Of a stretch of DNA of 64,000 nt, positions 1 through 10,812 are shown one piece after another (position 1 is the stretch's first letter; each line of letters starts with the position of its first letter). Under the pieces are notes generated by a model, which was not told where the DNA came from, ran no database searches, and saw only the letters and a program-made list of their open reading frames with translations. Source of the stretch: Ambrosia x helenae (Eukaryota; Streptophyta; Magnoliopsida; Asterales; Asteraceae); the NCBI GenBank assembly GCA_030844895.1, contig CM061224.1, positions 25,253,992-25,317,991 of the forward strand, written 5' to 3'. Made by a program: the position numbers and the translations under genes.

Positions 1-184
1 AAAGAAATCCAAAAAGCATGTAAAACATTTTCATATATCAATAAACAAATCTTCATATATTCAACCTAAAATTTCATGAAGTTTATCTTCCATCAGCATT
101 CACCATCCACCCAAACCAAACCACAACAAACAATAAATATCCACCACATCTAATATCCACCTACCCACCTAACCACCTTAGTCA
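1..184. other. Left flank, no gene seen
   Basis: AT- and CA-rich sequence without a usable reading frame. It is not repeated at 27.7 kb, so the left border of the duplicated segment (185 onward) falls at its end. I see nothing else in it. Confidence 0.5.
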
Positions 185-316
185 TTTGGCCTGGTGGCAG
201 AGAGTTTTTCTCTTGTAAGGTAACCAAGGTTCGATCCTTAGGATAGGAGTGTGTAATAATTAGGAGTTTTGGTGTAATAATTAGATTAGATAGGGAACAC
301 TTGCCATTAAAAAAAA
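185..316 (+). mobile_element. tRNA-derived SINE, copy 1
   Basis: Both halves of an internal RNA polymerase III promoter are visible: an A box (TGGCCTGGTGG, 187-197) and a B box (GGTTCGATCC, 228-237) about 40 bases apart. The unit ends in a short poly(A) at 309-316. This layout is that of plant tRNA-derived SINEs. No convincing target-site duplication was found. An almost identical copy lies at 27704-27835, with the same downstream sequence, so the two arose by duplication of the region and not by two insertions. Confidence 0.65.
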
Positions 317-1035
317 CCCTGATTTTGTGCCCCTCTTATAATGTTTGGTATGATAGAATGAAAGGGGAAATAGAATGGATCAAGATAATGAAAAATAGTG
401 TGTTTGATTTATTAAAGGAATGAAATCACCCATTCCACAAGACATTTCATTCTCTCAAAACCATTCCATCCACTCTTCGGTAGCGTTGGTATGATGGAAT
501 GAAAGGGGGAATGGAATGGACCATTACAAGGTAATGAAAAATAATGTGTTTGGTTGGCTAAAGGAATGGAATCACCCATTCCACAAGGCATTCCATTCCC
601 TCAAAACCATTCCATCCACCCCCCATGTTTTTTTTTTTCATTCCATCTCTATTCAGCCTTTACTAACAAAAGCATAACCCACCACCACCACCCACCACCA
701 CTATCGCACCACCCACCACCACTATCGCCACCACCCATCGCCGCCGCCACCACCCACCACCGCCGTCACCACCCGCCGCCACCACCACCCACCACTGTCG
801 TCACTGCCCACCACCACCGCTACCAACCACTACCTTCACCTACCCACCACCCACCACCACCGCCGCCACCCACCACCGCCACCACCCACTACCTTCACCC
901 TCCCACCACCGCCGCCACCCACCACCGTCACCCACCCATTACCGCCGCCATACAAAACCACCCACCGCGCGCCTACCACCGTCATCCACCCACCACCACC
1001 TACCACCGTCACTCACCACAATTTCCTTTAACCAC
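317..1035. repeat. GGAATGG / CCACCA repeat (left half of a TIR-like element)
   Basis: Two roughly 145-bp units starting with TTTGGTATGATGGAATG-like sequence (near 340 and 485) are followed by a CCACCA/CCGCCA-rich tract (about 670-1015). The GGTATGATGGAATG ends are inverted counterparts of the CATTCC..CATACCAAAC ends at about 35880-35993 and 36600-36658, so this looks like the left part of a non-autonomous inverted-repeat element that A inserted into. The 177-codon frame at 554-1087 is His/Pro low complexity and is not a gene. Confidence 0.55.
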
Positions 1036-2079
1036 TGAAGGGATATGGTATCAAAACATTACGAATACCATATCATCGCCCACCTAGAACAGGCTTCGCC
1101 AGACGCCCATCCGTCCGTTCTACGTCAGCAGATCGTTTAGCGCCCATCCGCCCGTTCTACGTCAGCGGAACGTCTGGCGTCCACTAGTCCGTTCTACGTC
1201 AGCGATGCATCTGCCGTCCGACGCGAGCGTTAAACACTCGTTCTACGTCGACGGAACATCTGGCGTCCACCCACCCGTTTTACGTCAGCGATAGGTCTGA
1301 CGCCAGGCGCAAGCTTTACCAACATACTCCAAAGCTTCCTCAGCAAGCTATACCAACACAAGTGGAAGATACCTTCTTGGGCAGCCTCGGGACTCACCCC
1401 TGCCCCAAACAAAATATCTCTGACACGGCGTCAGAGTTCCTCTCCAATCAGAGACTGCTCCCAGTCTGACAAACAGAAAGGACGACGACGTGGCAGCCTC
1501 CTAGCCAAGACATCTTTCTGACAAGGCAGACTTTCTCAACCCACCTCGACGTCCGAGAAAGGGGTAACTGCCCACCGTCCTTGATCTACCAATGGGCGGG
1601 CACCACGTGTCCATTCACTAGGCGCCACGTATACAGTCGTCAGGACGGTAACATCCCCCCTTAGTATCTTACTTTCTCCTTTTTACCAAAACCCACTTGC
1701 ACCAAATGGGCCTAAGAACTTGGGCCGGATTATGGAGACACCTCTACCTAGGCCGGGCCACATTAAGGGTAGAGGATGGGATGAGAAAGTAGGATATCCT
1801 GGTACTATAAAAGGAGGACTCTCTTCTCCTTTTATTGGCATCTAATATCTCACATACTTTCACTCAAGAAGCAGACGAACTCTTTCGTATCTTCTTCAAC
1901 CCTTTGTTTATTTTACTAACCTTTAGAGGCTCGGCTCTTCTAATTGGTAGTCTCTTAATTCCTTGGTCTTGTTCTTAGACCTTCACGTATTTTGTAATCA
2001 CACTCTCTTTATAAAAATACAGTAGAACCACCCACTGGGTTAGCGCCTGTTCGGTAATCCAGTAATTCGTGTTTCTTCA
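1036..2079 (+). repeat. 5' LTR of element A
   Basis: Starts TGAAGGGATATGG and ends GTGTTTCTTCA, with the inverted ends TGAAG/CTTCA. The same sequence recurs at 28461-29076 plus 34961-35406 with scattered differences by eye. A TATA box (CTATAAAAG, 1805-1813) in a TATA-typical context and the following leader fit U3-R-U5 order. The five bases before it (ACCAC) differ once from the CCCAC duplication that flanks the second copy. Element B has LTRs with the same ends, showing they are related. Confidence 0.85.
1109..1300. promoter_or_regulatory. Array of five TACGTCAGC-type motifs in the A LTR
   Basis: The block CGTTCTACGTCAGC recurs at about 1119, 1154, 1190, 1241 (degenerate: TACGTCGAC) and 1279 (TTTTACGTCAGC), 34-51 bases apart. 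Each holds TGACGTA on the other strand, the core bound by plant bZIP/TGA factors. Position upstream of the TATA box suggests an enhancer-like array. The function is inference; the repeats are seen directly. The same array is in the second LTR copy (28530-28720). Confidence 0.55.
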
Positions 2080-2080
2080 T

Positions 2081-2098
2081 TGGCGCCATCCGTGGCCT
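2081..2098 (+). promoter_or_regulatory. Primer binding site of element A
   Basis: TGGCGCCATCCGTGG begins two bases after the LTR end. TGGCGCC primer sites are usual in Tat and Athila elements. I do not assign the tRNA. Confidence 0.7.
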
Positions 2099-2160
2099 TA
2101 CCACAAATACTCTAAACAAAACAGCTTTAACAGCTATCTCCATCAAACCCAAATCAAAAA

Positions 2161-3580
2161 ATGACTTCACCCCCAAGAGCATTTACCCCATCCGGAGCCA
2201 TCGAAGACATCACCGACGCCACCCCGGCATCCCACCCAACATCTGGCGATCACGACAATAACCAGCAAACCCTCGTCACTCCCAGAAACCTAGAATTCCA
2301 TATCGCCGACCCAGCACCTCCAACCGAGGAGGAAATCGATGCCCTGAACAATGACTGGTACGAGAGCCAGAGGCGTATTCTAGACGCTCAGCTAGAACAA
2401 CGCCGACGGACCGGCAAAGCAATTGCGGGTTCTTCTTCCAAACCACCCGCACGAACATCGGCTGTCGCCCGTCACGGGGAAGGTCCAGGGCAATCCCCTG
2501 AGGACCAGGCCCGTGCAGAGCGCAACCGGTTCGATGATGAAGACTATGACGAGAGTTCATGGGAAAACGAGGCCTCCAGGGACTATCGCCATAGCCCATA
2601 TTACAGGCGGGAACGGCTAAACAGATACAATCACGACGCCACCACAAACTTGTCACTCCCCTACAGGCCCACGGCCTTCGCAGACAAGTCCAAATTTACC
2701 AGGCGCATATCCCAAGCACCAATCCCGCCACGCCAACGTTTGCCAACCAACGTCAGAATATACGACGGTCTTACCGACCCGGACGATCACCTCGGCATCT
2801 TCAACCAAGCCGGGGCCGTCATCGGATGGACCCTACCCGTCTGGTGCCACATGTTCGCCCAGACGCTTACCGGGGCCGCCAGGGTCTGGTTTGATAACCT
2901 CCTCACCGGAAGCATCGACAGCTACGAACAGCTGATCGAAAAATTTTCACTCCACTTTAGCCAACAACGTCGTCACAAGCGCGACAAAAGCCAGATTTCT
3001 CTATGCAAACGCAGAGACACTGAACCGCTCGAAGACTTCATCGTACGGTTCAACAAGGAAGTGCTCCAGTTGGGAACGGGGGACGAGGCAACCCGGACCT
3101 CCTTCCTGGCCAACGTCAACGACGACGGCCTCCAACACACCCTCTAGGGGAAAGATGGCGTCCAGTTCTTGGGAAGAGGTCGTCCGCATCTCCAAACTAT
3201 ATGCGGGCAACCAAAAAACGATGCGCCAAAACCAACGAGGGAGCTCCAGCAACAGCCGCAACCGCGGCAACAACCGAGCATCCGTCTGGAACCGCATCTC
3301 CGGATCCATTGACGAAGGCCGATACTCAAGCTCTGGCGACGCCAGAAACATTATCGGTAACAAGCAAACTCGCGACCAGCGCAGCAGCAGCCGCAGAAAT
3401 AAAGACTGGACCCCCCCTCACAAAAACACCATTCCAGGTGCTGTCACAAGTCCTCTCAACGGGAGAGGTAACTTTCAAGATCCCAAAACCTATGGGAACA
3501 AAACGAAAAAATGTTGACACCACCAGATTATGTGATTTCCACAAGGATGTGGGCCATGACACTGACAACTGCTACAACCT
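2161..3580 (+). pseudogene. gag of element A, broken
   Basis: Gag forms the particle and binds the RNA. The first frame (2161-3147, 328 codons) contains the retrotransposon gag core, with TLTGAARVWFDNL near residue 240 matching element B's gag. It ends at a TAG (3145-3147) where B reads on. The homologous protein continues in another frame (3155 to about 3415, motif VWNRISGSIDEGRYS) and then in a third (from about 3415). It ends in a variant zinc knuckle of C-H-H-C type (CDFHKDVGHDTDNC, about 3530-3575). One stop and at least two frameshifts make it non-functional. Confidence 0.8.
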
Positions 3581-6116
3581 CAAAATGGAGATTGAGGCAT
3601 CCCTACGTTCAGGGAAGCTGGCCAACTTGGTCAAGAATGTCCGCGCCGGAGCACGCTGGCAAGACGAACTCGCCAAGGCCATCAAAGATATCAAAACACA
3701 CCACATCCGCGGCGCATACAACAGACATTGCAACATGACGCGTAACATCAAGCGGAAAACAAATCTCCAAGACATAGCGACCACGTCGCAACAATCGAAA
3801 ATCACAATAGGCAGAAACTGGAGGGAGGCCCAAGTTATCCTCCCTACAATACCAGGGGGCGCAAATTCAACAACCCCACTAACCATCACAGCACTGTTCG
3901 GGCACTACCGAACTTACAAGATGATGTGCGATGGCGGTAGCAGCTTCGACATCATGTACCAACAGTGCTTCGACCAACTCGATGAAGAAGACAAAGCGCG
4001 CCTGCAACCAGACGCATCCATCGCTGGTTTCTTCAACGAGGTAATACACCCAATTGTCAAGTTTGATTTTACAGTTACGCTTGATGACGGCACCCACACC
4101 CGCTCAGAAGTCTGCACCTTTCACGTCATCCCAGCCATCTCCTCATACGATATACTGCTGGGCAGACAAGGTCTGGCAAACTTCAACTCCACCGCATCAA
4201 CTCCGCACCAGACCATGGGTTTCCCAACACCCACCGGAGTCGCATACATCCGAGGTAACCAGGATTGCCTCATGACAACTGACCCGATAGACGACCCAGC
4301 GGCACGGGCGCCAACACCACTGAATGATGAAAACTGGGTTCTCAACCCGGCCTTCCCGAACAAACCATTACTTTGGGGCGAATCTTTTCCCCCAAGTAAG
4401 AGTACACCTCAAGCAACTATTGGTAGCAAACAAAGACATCTTCGCATGGCAATCATCAGACATGATCGGCGTCCCAAGGCACATCGCCGAGCACCACCTC
4501 AACACCTACAAAGACGCACGCCCGGTGGCACAAAAAAAGCGGCCACTGGGCCCCGATAGAGTCAAAGCCATGAACGAACAAGTAGACGACCTACTCGAAG
4601 CGGGCATCATCAGAAAATGCAACCACTAAACCTGGGTAGCCAACCCTGTCATGGTCCTTAAGAAGAACGGATCCTGGCGCATGTGCGTCGACTATAAGGA
4701 CCTCAACAAAGCATGTCCAAAAGATCACTACCCCCTCCCAGAAATTGACTTAAAGGTAGACTCCCTCGCGCCATTCAAATACAAATGCTTCCTCGACGCA
4801 TATCGAGGATATCACCAAATACAAATGGCGCACGAGGACGAAGACCGAACGGCATTCAGAACAGACCGAGGGGTGTATTGCTACACCAAAATGCCCTTTG
4901 GACTCAAAAATGCCAGCGAAACTTACCAACGCCTCATGGACCATGCTTTCATCAACCAGATTGGCGTCAACCTTGAAGTCTACGTCGATGACTTGGTCAT
5001 CAAAAGCACTCAAGAGGACACCATGCTAGTAGACATCCAGCGCACCTTCGAACAACTGCGCGAGATTAAAATGAAACTCAACCCGGGAAATGCTCCTTCG
5101 GAGCTGAAGAAGGAAAATTCCTAGGCGTCATTGTTACCAATGGCGGCTTCAAACCAAACCCGGAAAAAGTACAGGCAATCCAACGCATGCCATCACCAAG
5201 CTCAATAAAAGACATACAGACATTGATGGGACGCCTAGTCGCGCTCAACCGATTCCTATCAAACTACGCCTCCAAATCTTTTCCTTTTGTCCACACCTTA
5301 AGAAATGTACTAAAGAAAACCCAATTCCGCTGGACACCAGAAGCGGAAGTAGCCTTTCGTGAAATGAAACAGTGTTTAACTTACTTGCCGACACTAACAG
5401 CACCCCTGCCGGAAGAACCACTTACACTATACCTATCTGCGTCAGAAACAGCAATAGGTGCAGTATTACTAGTAGAACGCAACAAAGTACAAACACCGAT
5501 CTACTACATCAGCCGCACCTTGGCAGACGTAGAAACGAGATACTCAACCATGGAAAAACTCGTTCTCGCACTCGTACATGCGTCACGACGACTAAGGCGA
5601 TACTTCCAAGGACATCCAATCAATGTCCTAACAGATTATAGGATCAACACCGTGCTCTCCAAACCAGAACTCTCGGGACGCCTGGCGAAATGGGCAATCG
5701 AGCTCGGCGCACACACCATCATCTACAAACCAAGACCCGCAATCAAAGGACAGGTCCTTGCAGACTTCATCGCAGAAATACCAATAGATAAAATCCAAGA
5801 CTGCAAAGATGAGCAAGACCCCAAACCAATCCTAGACGACCGATTAACCTGGTCGTTATACACGGACGGAGCCTCCAACGATCAGGGCGCAGGCGCAGGG
5901 CTTCGCCTAGTCAGCCCCGACAAAACAGAATTCACATACGCCGTTCGTCTCGAGTTCCCAAGCACAAACAACGAAGCAGAGTATGAAGCATTTTTGGCAG
6001 GACTACGCCTCGCCGACAAAATGGGCGCAAAACACCTAAACGCCCATGTCGACTCTATGCTCATAGCGGGCCAGATGAACGGCGTATACGAAGCCAAGGA
6101 CCCAGTCATGGCCCAA
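3581..6116 (+). pseudogene. pol of element A, part 1: protease, reverse transcriptase, RNase H, archaeal-type RNase H
   Basis: Aligns by eye to the intact pol of element B. Protease has DGGSSFDIMY in place of a DTG triad. Reverse transcriptase runs from about 4500 and carries YVDDLVIKS (4981-5007). RNase H follows (YISRTLADVETRYS). The second RNase H starts SLYTDGASNDQGAG (about 5854). Damage seen: frame change near 4380, TAA at 4627-4629, frame change near 5090. Reading stops at 6116, where the solo LTR is inserted, and resumes at 8496 so that one TACGT copy restores the frame. Confidence 0.85.
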
Positions 6117-6121
6117 TACGT

Positions 6122-8490
6122 TGTAACATTCGTGTTTTTACAATAATTTAATTACATCTTTAAAGACCTAAAGATGTAAAAATCCAAAATTTTAAAATCG
6201 TAAAAACTGTATTAACGATTTGACTAAAATTGTAATGCTCTACTAAAAAAACGTTAGAATATTAAATATCAAAACAAGTTTAATATAACGCATAACCGAT
6301 TAAAGTGTTAAATATTACTAAACTAACGTTTTATTTAATAGATATTGTTTATAAAAAAAACTAAATAAATTTGTAACGTACTAAAAAAAATAATAAAAGC
6401 AAGAGTTTTTATGATTAATTTGTTATTAAAGTTTAGGATCCTTTTAAAATAAAGACCAACTTATAAGGTGTCTTAAATTGTCACCACAAAACTTAAGGGT
6501 CCTTAATAAAAAAAATATATAATCATAAAATGTTTGTTAGAAATGCTCTCTCATCTTCCTCATCTCCTAGTTTCCGAAACCGACCTTGTTCCGTTTTATT
6601 TTCTTAATCGGCGAATATTGATTAAAAATTATTATTTATTCAGTTATGTTTCAAATAGGCAACCGATAAAGCAATGAAATGTCATTATTAATCATAATTG
6701 CAAACTCTAAAACTGATATCTCCCTCATCTAAACATAATGCATTGGATCTTCATCTTAGACACAATTCAAGCTCTACACCCTCTCTGCAAGTCTTGATGT
6801 CTATGTTTTTTTTTTCCGTCTCTCAAAACCTCTTGACTTAAACATGCCTCTATTGAAACCCCACAAAACAAAATCAGTAGTATCGCTACATGCAATCTAT
6901 TTGGTCATTAAATATCCAATCTTAACGATGTGAACCACGGTCGCCATCAACCACTTCCTTATGTATCTAAAGCGTCTATTCATCCTACACCGCAACATAA
7001 GCAATAGCCGCCTAATGCTCATTGGTTCGACCAACTTGTTAGGATTTTGTTTCAGACGCGGATGACCGTAAGCTGGGGCAACTAAAGACCTCTTTGTGTG
7101 GCGCCGTTGTACGAATTGCTTTGTTTCGCCTCTGTTCTGAAATCAATCGGCGACCAAGGAAGGCCAACGCGTAAGGCGCCTCTTTGTTTCTCTTTTTGTT
7201 TCGCATGGATCAAGTATTACGAGTGACATGCCTAACTCGTTTGATATTTTGGTAAGCTCCAAACTAAAAATTAGTTAGTTCCTACGAATTATAAACATTA
7301 TAAAAGGAGTATCAACAATTTTTTTTATATAAACATTACATCATTGAATATTCATATGTACGAAGTTGTGAAACCAAAATGAAAATAAATGGTGATTTAA
7401 TACTTTTGATGCATACCAGAGAATGGAATTTGAAATTTATTACAAAGTATGCATTTTTTTATAAGGAATCACTTTGTTAAACTAAGTTATTTAACATTTC
7501 TAGACTGTTATAAGACTTGTTTATTTTTAGAGAAGGCATTTACGAAATTGTCTCTAATTTAAAGCTCTATATCAGCAACTGCTAATGCATGAATGGACAT
7601 GACTTAACTGTACGCATTTCTACATCTACATATATAGTATATATTTTGAAACAAAACACATGTTTTGATTATTAAAATAATAACAATGATAACATCAAAA
7701 ATCAAGAGATATAATCTTTTTATTCATGAACACTTTAACTATAAAATAACATTAATAGGCACTAAATCATGATTCTTAATTTACTTAGGTTCAAGCATAA
7801 TTCGTTGGTTCTCGTTAAATACTAGAACGTTCATCAATTACAATCAAGGTGAGTATATATTTCCCCTTTTTACTGTTTTACTATTCTAGGGTGACTCATG
7901 TACTTACTATCAAGTTTCTATTTCTTTTACTAAATGCAATTCTCATGTGTGTTTGCTTTATGTTAATTGGTGTGTCTATGACTTGTCAAAATCGCTGGGC
8001 GGCCTAGCATTTCAATGAATAGTACTATGGTGTACCCCCTTGAGACTTTGTTGAGAATCTTGGTCATTGTCTTGTTAAATTATTATTCAGTTGGTTAGTC
8101 ATGTGTTAGTCATTATTCTTAGGTTTGGTTTTGAACGGATATTACTTATTACATAATTGCAAATGGTACCGCACATGAATTGCTAAACACTTTTCCTACT
8201 ATATTTATTCAAACATGGTATGCTCACCAATACATTTTTGTGTTGACATATACTATTTTCGTACATGTTTCAGGTTATTTATGAGATGACTTTTAAGCTT
8301 TTGGAATTTTACTTAGATTTTGGATTCATTGTATTTCAGTTTAGTTGACATCTAAAAATTGTTGTATTTCATTTCGATGTAATAAACTATTTAATCAATA
8401 TATCAATATTTACACTTTTAGTCCATGAGCTATTGAACAATCGTCACTACGTGACACCTCGATGTTTCCGCCATCGGTTGGGGTGTTACA
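6122..8490. mobile_element. Solo LTR (Tekay-like), 2369 bp, inserted in element A pol
   Basis: Ends are TGTAACA and TGTTACA, perfect 7-bp inverted ends. It is flanked on both sides by TACGT (6117-6121 and 8491-8495), and removing it with one TACGT rejoins A's pol reading. No coding frame, primer site or second LTR is present inside, so it is a solo LTR left by LTR-LTR recombination. Its last 60 bases (GATGTTTCCGCCATCGG then GTGTTACA) resemble the end of element C's LTR, pointing to a Tekay-type source. Confidence 0.85.
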
Positions 8491-9932
8491 TACGTCGACC
8501 AAGCAAAGCTCCTCGCCAAAAAATTCACAACCTGCACAATCCTCCACATCAACCGAAGTGGCAAAAAATAAGCCGATGCGCTCAGCAAGATGGCCTCCAC
8601 AGCTTGGCTGCATATGGCCAAAGAGGTACGCATCGAAACCTTAGCACAACCTTCTGTACCGTTTAGACAGGTTAATATCACACAAACGGGCGCCGAGTCA
8701 TGGATGACTCCGATTCAGGCATACCTGGCAACGGGCACCCTACCGCCTCAAAAGGCGGAAGCCCGAAAAATTCAATATAAATCCCAGCACTATCAACTCA
8801 TGAACGGGATCCTATACCGACGCTCCTACCTTGGCCCACTCCTAAAATGCATGGATACCGGAACAGCCACCTCCCTCAATAAAGAAATCCACGAAGGCAT
8901 ATGCGGGATCCATGCAGGTCCAAGAATGGTCGTCGCCAAAATTATGAACGCAGGATACTACTGGCCAGGCATGCATCAGGACGCCGTCAAGATCCTGCGC
9001 ACATGCTTCAACTGTCAGCAACACGCGCCAAATACCTTGCGTCCAAAAAACGACCTGGTCCCAGTTACGGCCGCCTGGCCATTCCAGAAATGGGCCATCG
9101 ATCTGGTCGGCCCATTCCCAATGGCCCCTGGAAAGATACAATACCTCATCGTCTCCGTGGACTACTTCACAAAATGGGTAGAAGCCAAGCCGCTCGCCTC
9201 GATCAGTACCGAACATACCAAAAAATTCATCTGGGAATTCATCATTTGTCGCTTCGGCCTACCCATGGAGATCGTTACGGATAACGGAACACCGTTCACA
9301 GACAAAAAGCTCCAAACCTGGCTAACACAGCTGGGCGTCAGCCAGATTTTCACATCCGTCGCGCACCCCCAAGGCAATGGCCAAGTGGAACGCATCAACA
9401 GGTCACTAGTCGAAAGGCATCAAGACTCGCCTAGGGTCAAAACGCACAGGTTGGGTGGATGAACTCCCACACGTGCTATGGGCACATCGCACCCTCACCA
9501 AGACCAGCACCGGCGAAACCCCTTTTAGCCTTACGGCTCCGAGGCCGTAATACCCGCAGAAATAACATTCCCATCACCAAGGGTCCTCAACACCGCACAA
9601 ACCGACAATGACAGAGAACTGCGCCTCAACCTGGATCTCTTAGACGAAAGACGTGACATCGTCGCTATACGCGAAGCAAATTACAAAAAAAACAATTGGA
9701 GCGCTATTACAACTCCAAAGTCAAAACCTGCGCGTTCGACATCGGCGACTACGTCCTAAGAGACAACTATGCTTCTCATTCTGAGCGCCCTGGAAAGCTT
9801 GCACCCAATTGGGAAGGGCCTTACAAAATTCAACAAGTACTAGGAAAAGGGGCATACGCGCTGGAAAGACTTGACGGCACACCCATACCTAGATCATGGA
9901 ACGTAGCGCAGCTGCGCCCATGCTACTTGTAA
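8491..9932 (+). pseudogene. pol of element A, part 2: end of second RNase H and integrase
   Basis: Continues from 6116 after one target-site copy. TAA at 8569-8571 interrupts the end of the second RNase H (before ADALSKMAS). The integrase has the zinc-binding region ending CFNCQQHAP (about 9007), the catalytic aspartates in AIDLVGPF (about 9100) and TDNGTPF (about 9280), and the glutamate in GNGQVERINR (about 9380). A one-base insertion near 9414 breaks the frame; the C-terminal part reappears in other frames, ending PRSWNVAQLRPCYL at 9932, as in element B. Confidence 0.85.
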
Positions 9933-10301
9933 ACGTTTCAGTTTTCCACTACACTACTCTACATGTACCCGCCGAAGCCACAAACTTTACTCCTAACTTA
10001 TGAAGTTAATTTACCCTTCATAAAGATTCGACGCATTACCAACTTATGAAGTTAATTTACCCTTCATAAATTCAAAAAAAAAATAATAATAATAATAATA
10101 AACCCTTCGCCAAAAAATTGAGTAGTTAATTTACTCTACTCAACGGACGCTAAGGTTACTTACAATCTATGAAGTTAATCTACTCTTCACACATAAAGAA
10201 ATCAACCACGCGCATACACATCAAGATGGAGCCAAAACACCAACTTATCATTACAAAAAGAAGTCAAAATATTTACAAGACAAAAGAAGGAAAAATACAA
10301 A
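9933..10301. repeat. Convergent spacer with four related hairpins
   Basis: This lies between the end of pol (plus) and the end of the antisense gene (minus). Hairpins at 9998-10023, 10044-10069, 10118-10143 and about 10168-10190 share a TTAATTTAC-like loop. Stems are TTATGAAG/CTTCATAA in the first two, TTGAGTAG/CTACTCAA in the third, and TGAAG/CTTCA in the fourth. The different but still paired stems suggest that the pairing itself is kept. An (AAT)n microsatellite lies at about 10084-10102. Confidence 0.6.
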
Positions 10302-10812
10302 CTACTGGGGAGGCTCATGGGCCGTCCCCGAACCATCCGCCCCAGACTTCTCCTTCTCAGCGCGCTCTCGTCCAGCGTGGTCAGACTCCTCCACCCAACG
10401 CTTGAACTTAGCGATAGGGTCAGGATCGGCCAAACACTGCCGCACAACCTGCAACACTGGAAACTCCATCTTCTCAAGCTTCCGAAGCTGCTCCATCAAC
10501 ACTTCGTCAGTATTCACATCCTAAAAAGGCTACTCTTCGACCGGCGCCCCATCCTTGGCGGCCAGATAACCCTCCAACCACCCGCTGTGAACGCCCGTTG
10601 TGCGCGCAACATTCACAACCTCCGCAACATGCTCGCCCATCTTGGGCTCATTCTAGCAGCGATCAAACACCTGCACATCAACCAAAAATTAAAAACAAAG
10701 GACGAAACAAAGAGTTAGCAAAACAAAAAGGAAAACTTACCGCAGAGATCCCATCAGACATAACCCAGAGCGATTTCTCGCAGTAGGCCCTCTGCGCATC
10801 CAACAGGAGCGA

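Noticed and set aside
187..240. tRNA gene
   Set aside because: A and B boxes are present but there is no cloverleaf; the unit has a SINE body and poly(A) tail.
554..1087. 177-codon His/Pro-rich frame (and similar at 28036, 35396, 35832)
   Set aside because: Translation of the CCACCA microsatellite; all frames stay open because of composition.
1230..1412. 60-codon minus frame present in both A LTR copies
   Set aside because: Lies in LTR sequence antisense to the element, is very short and has no domain.
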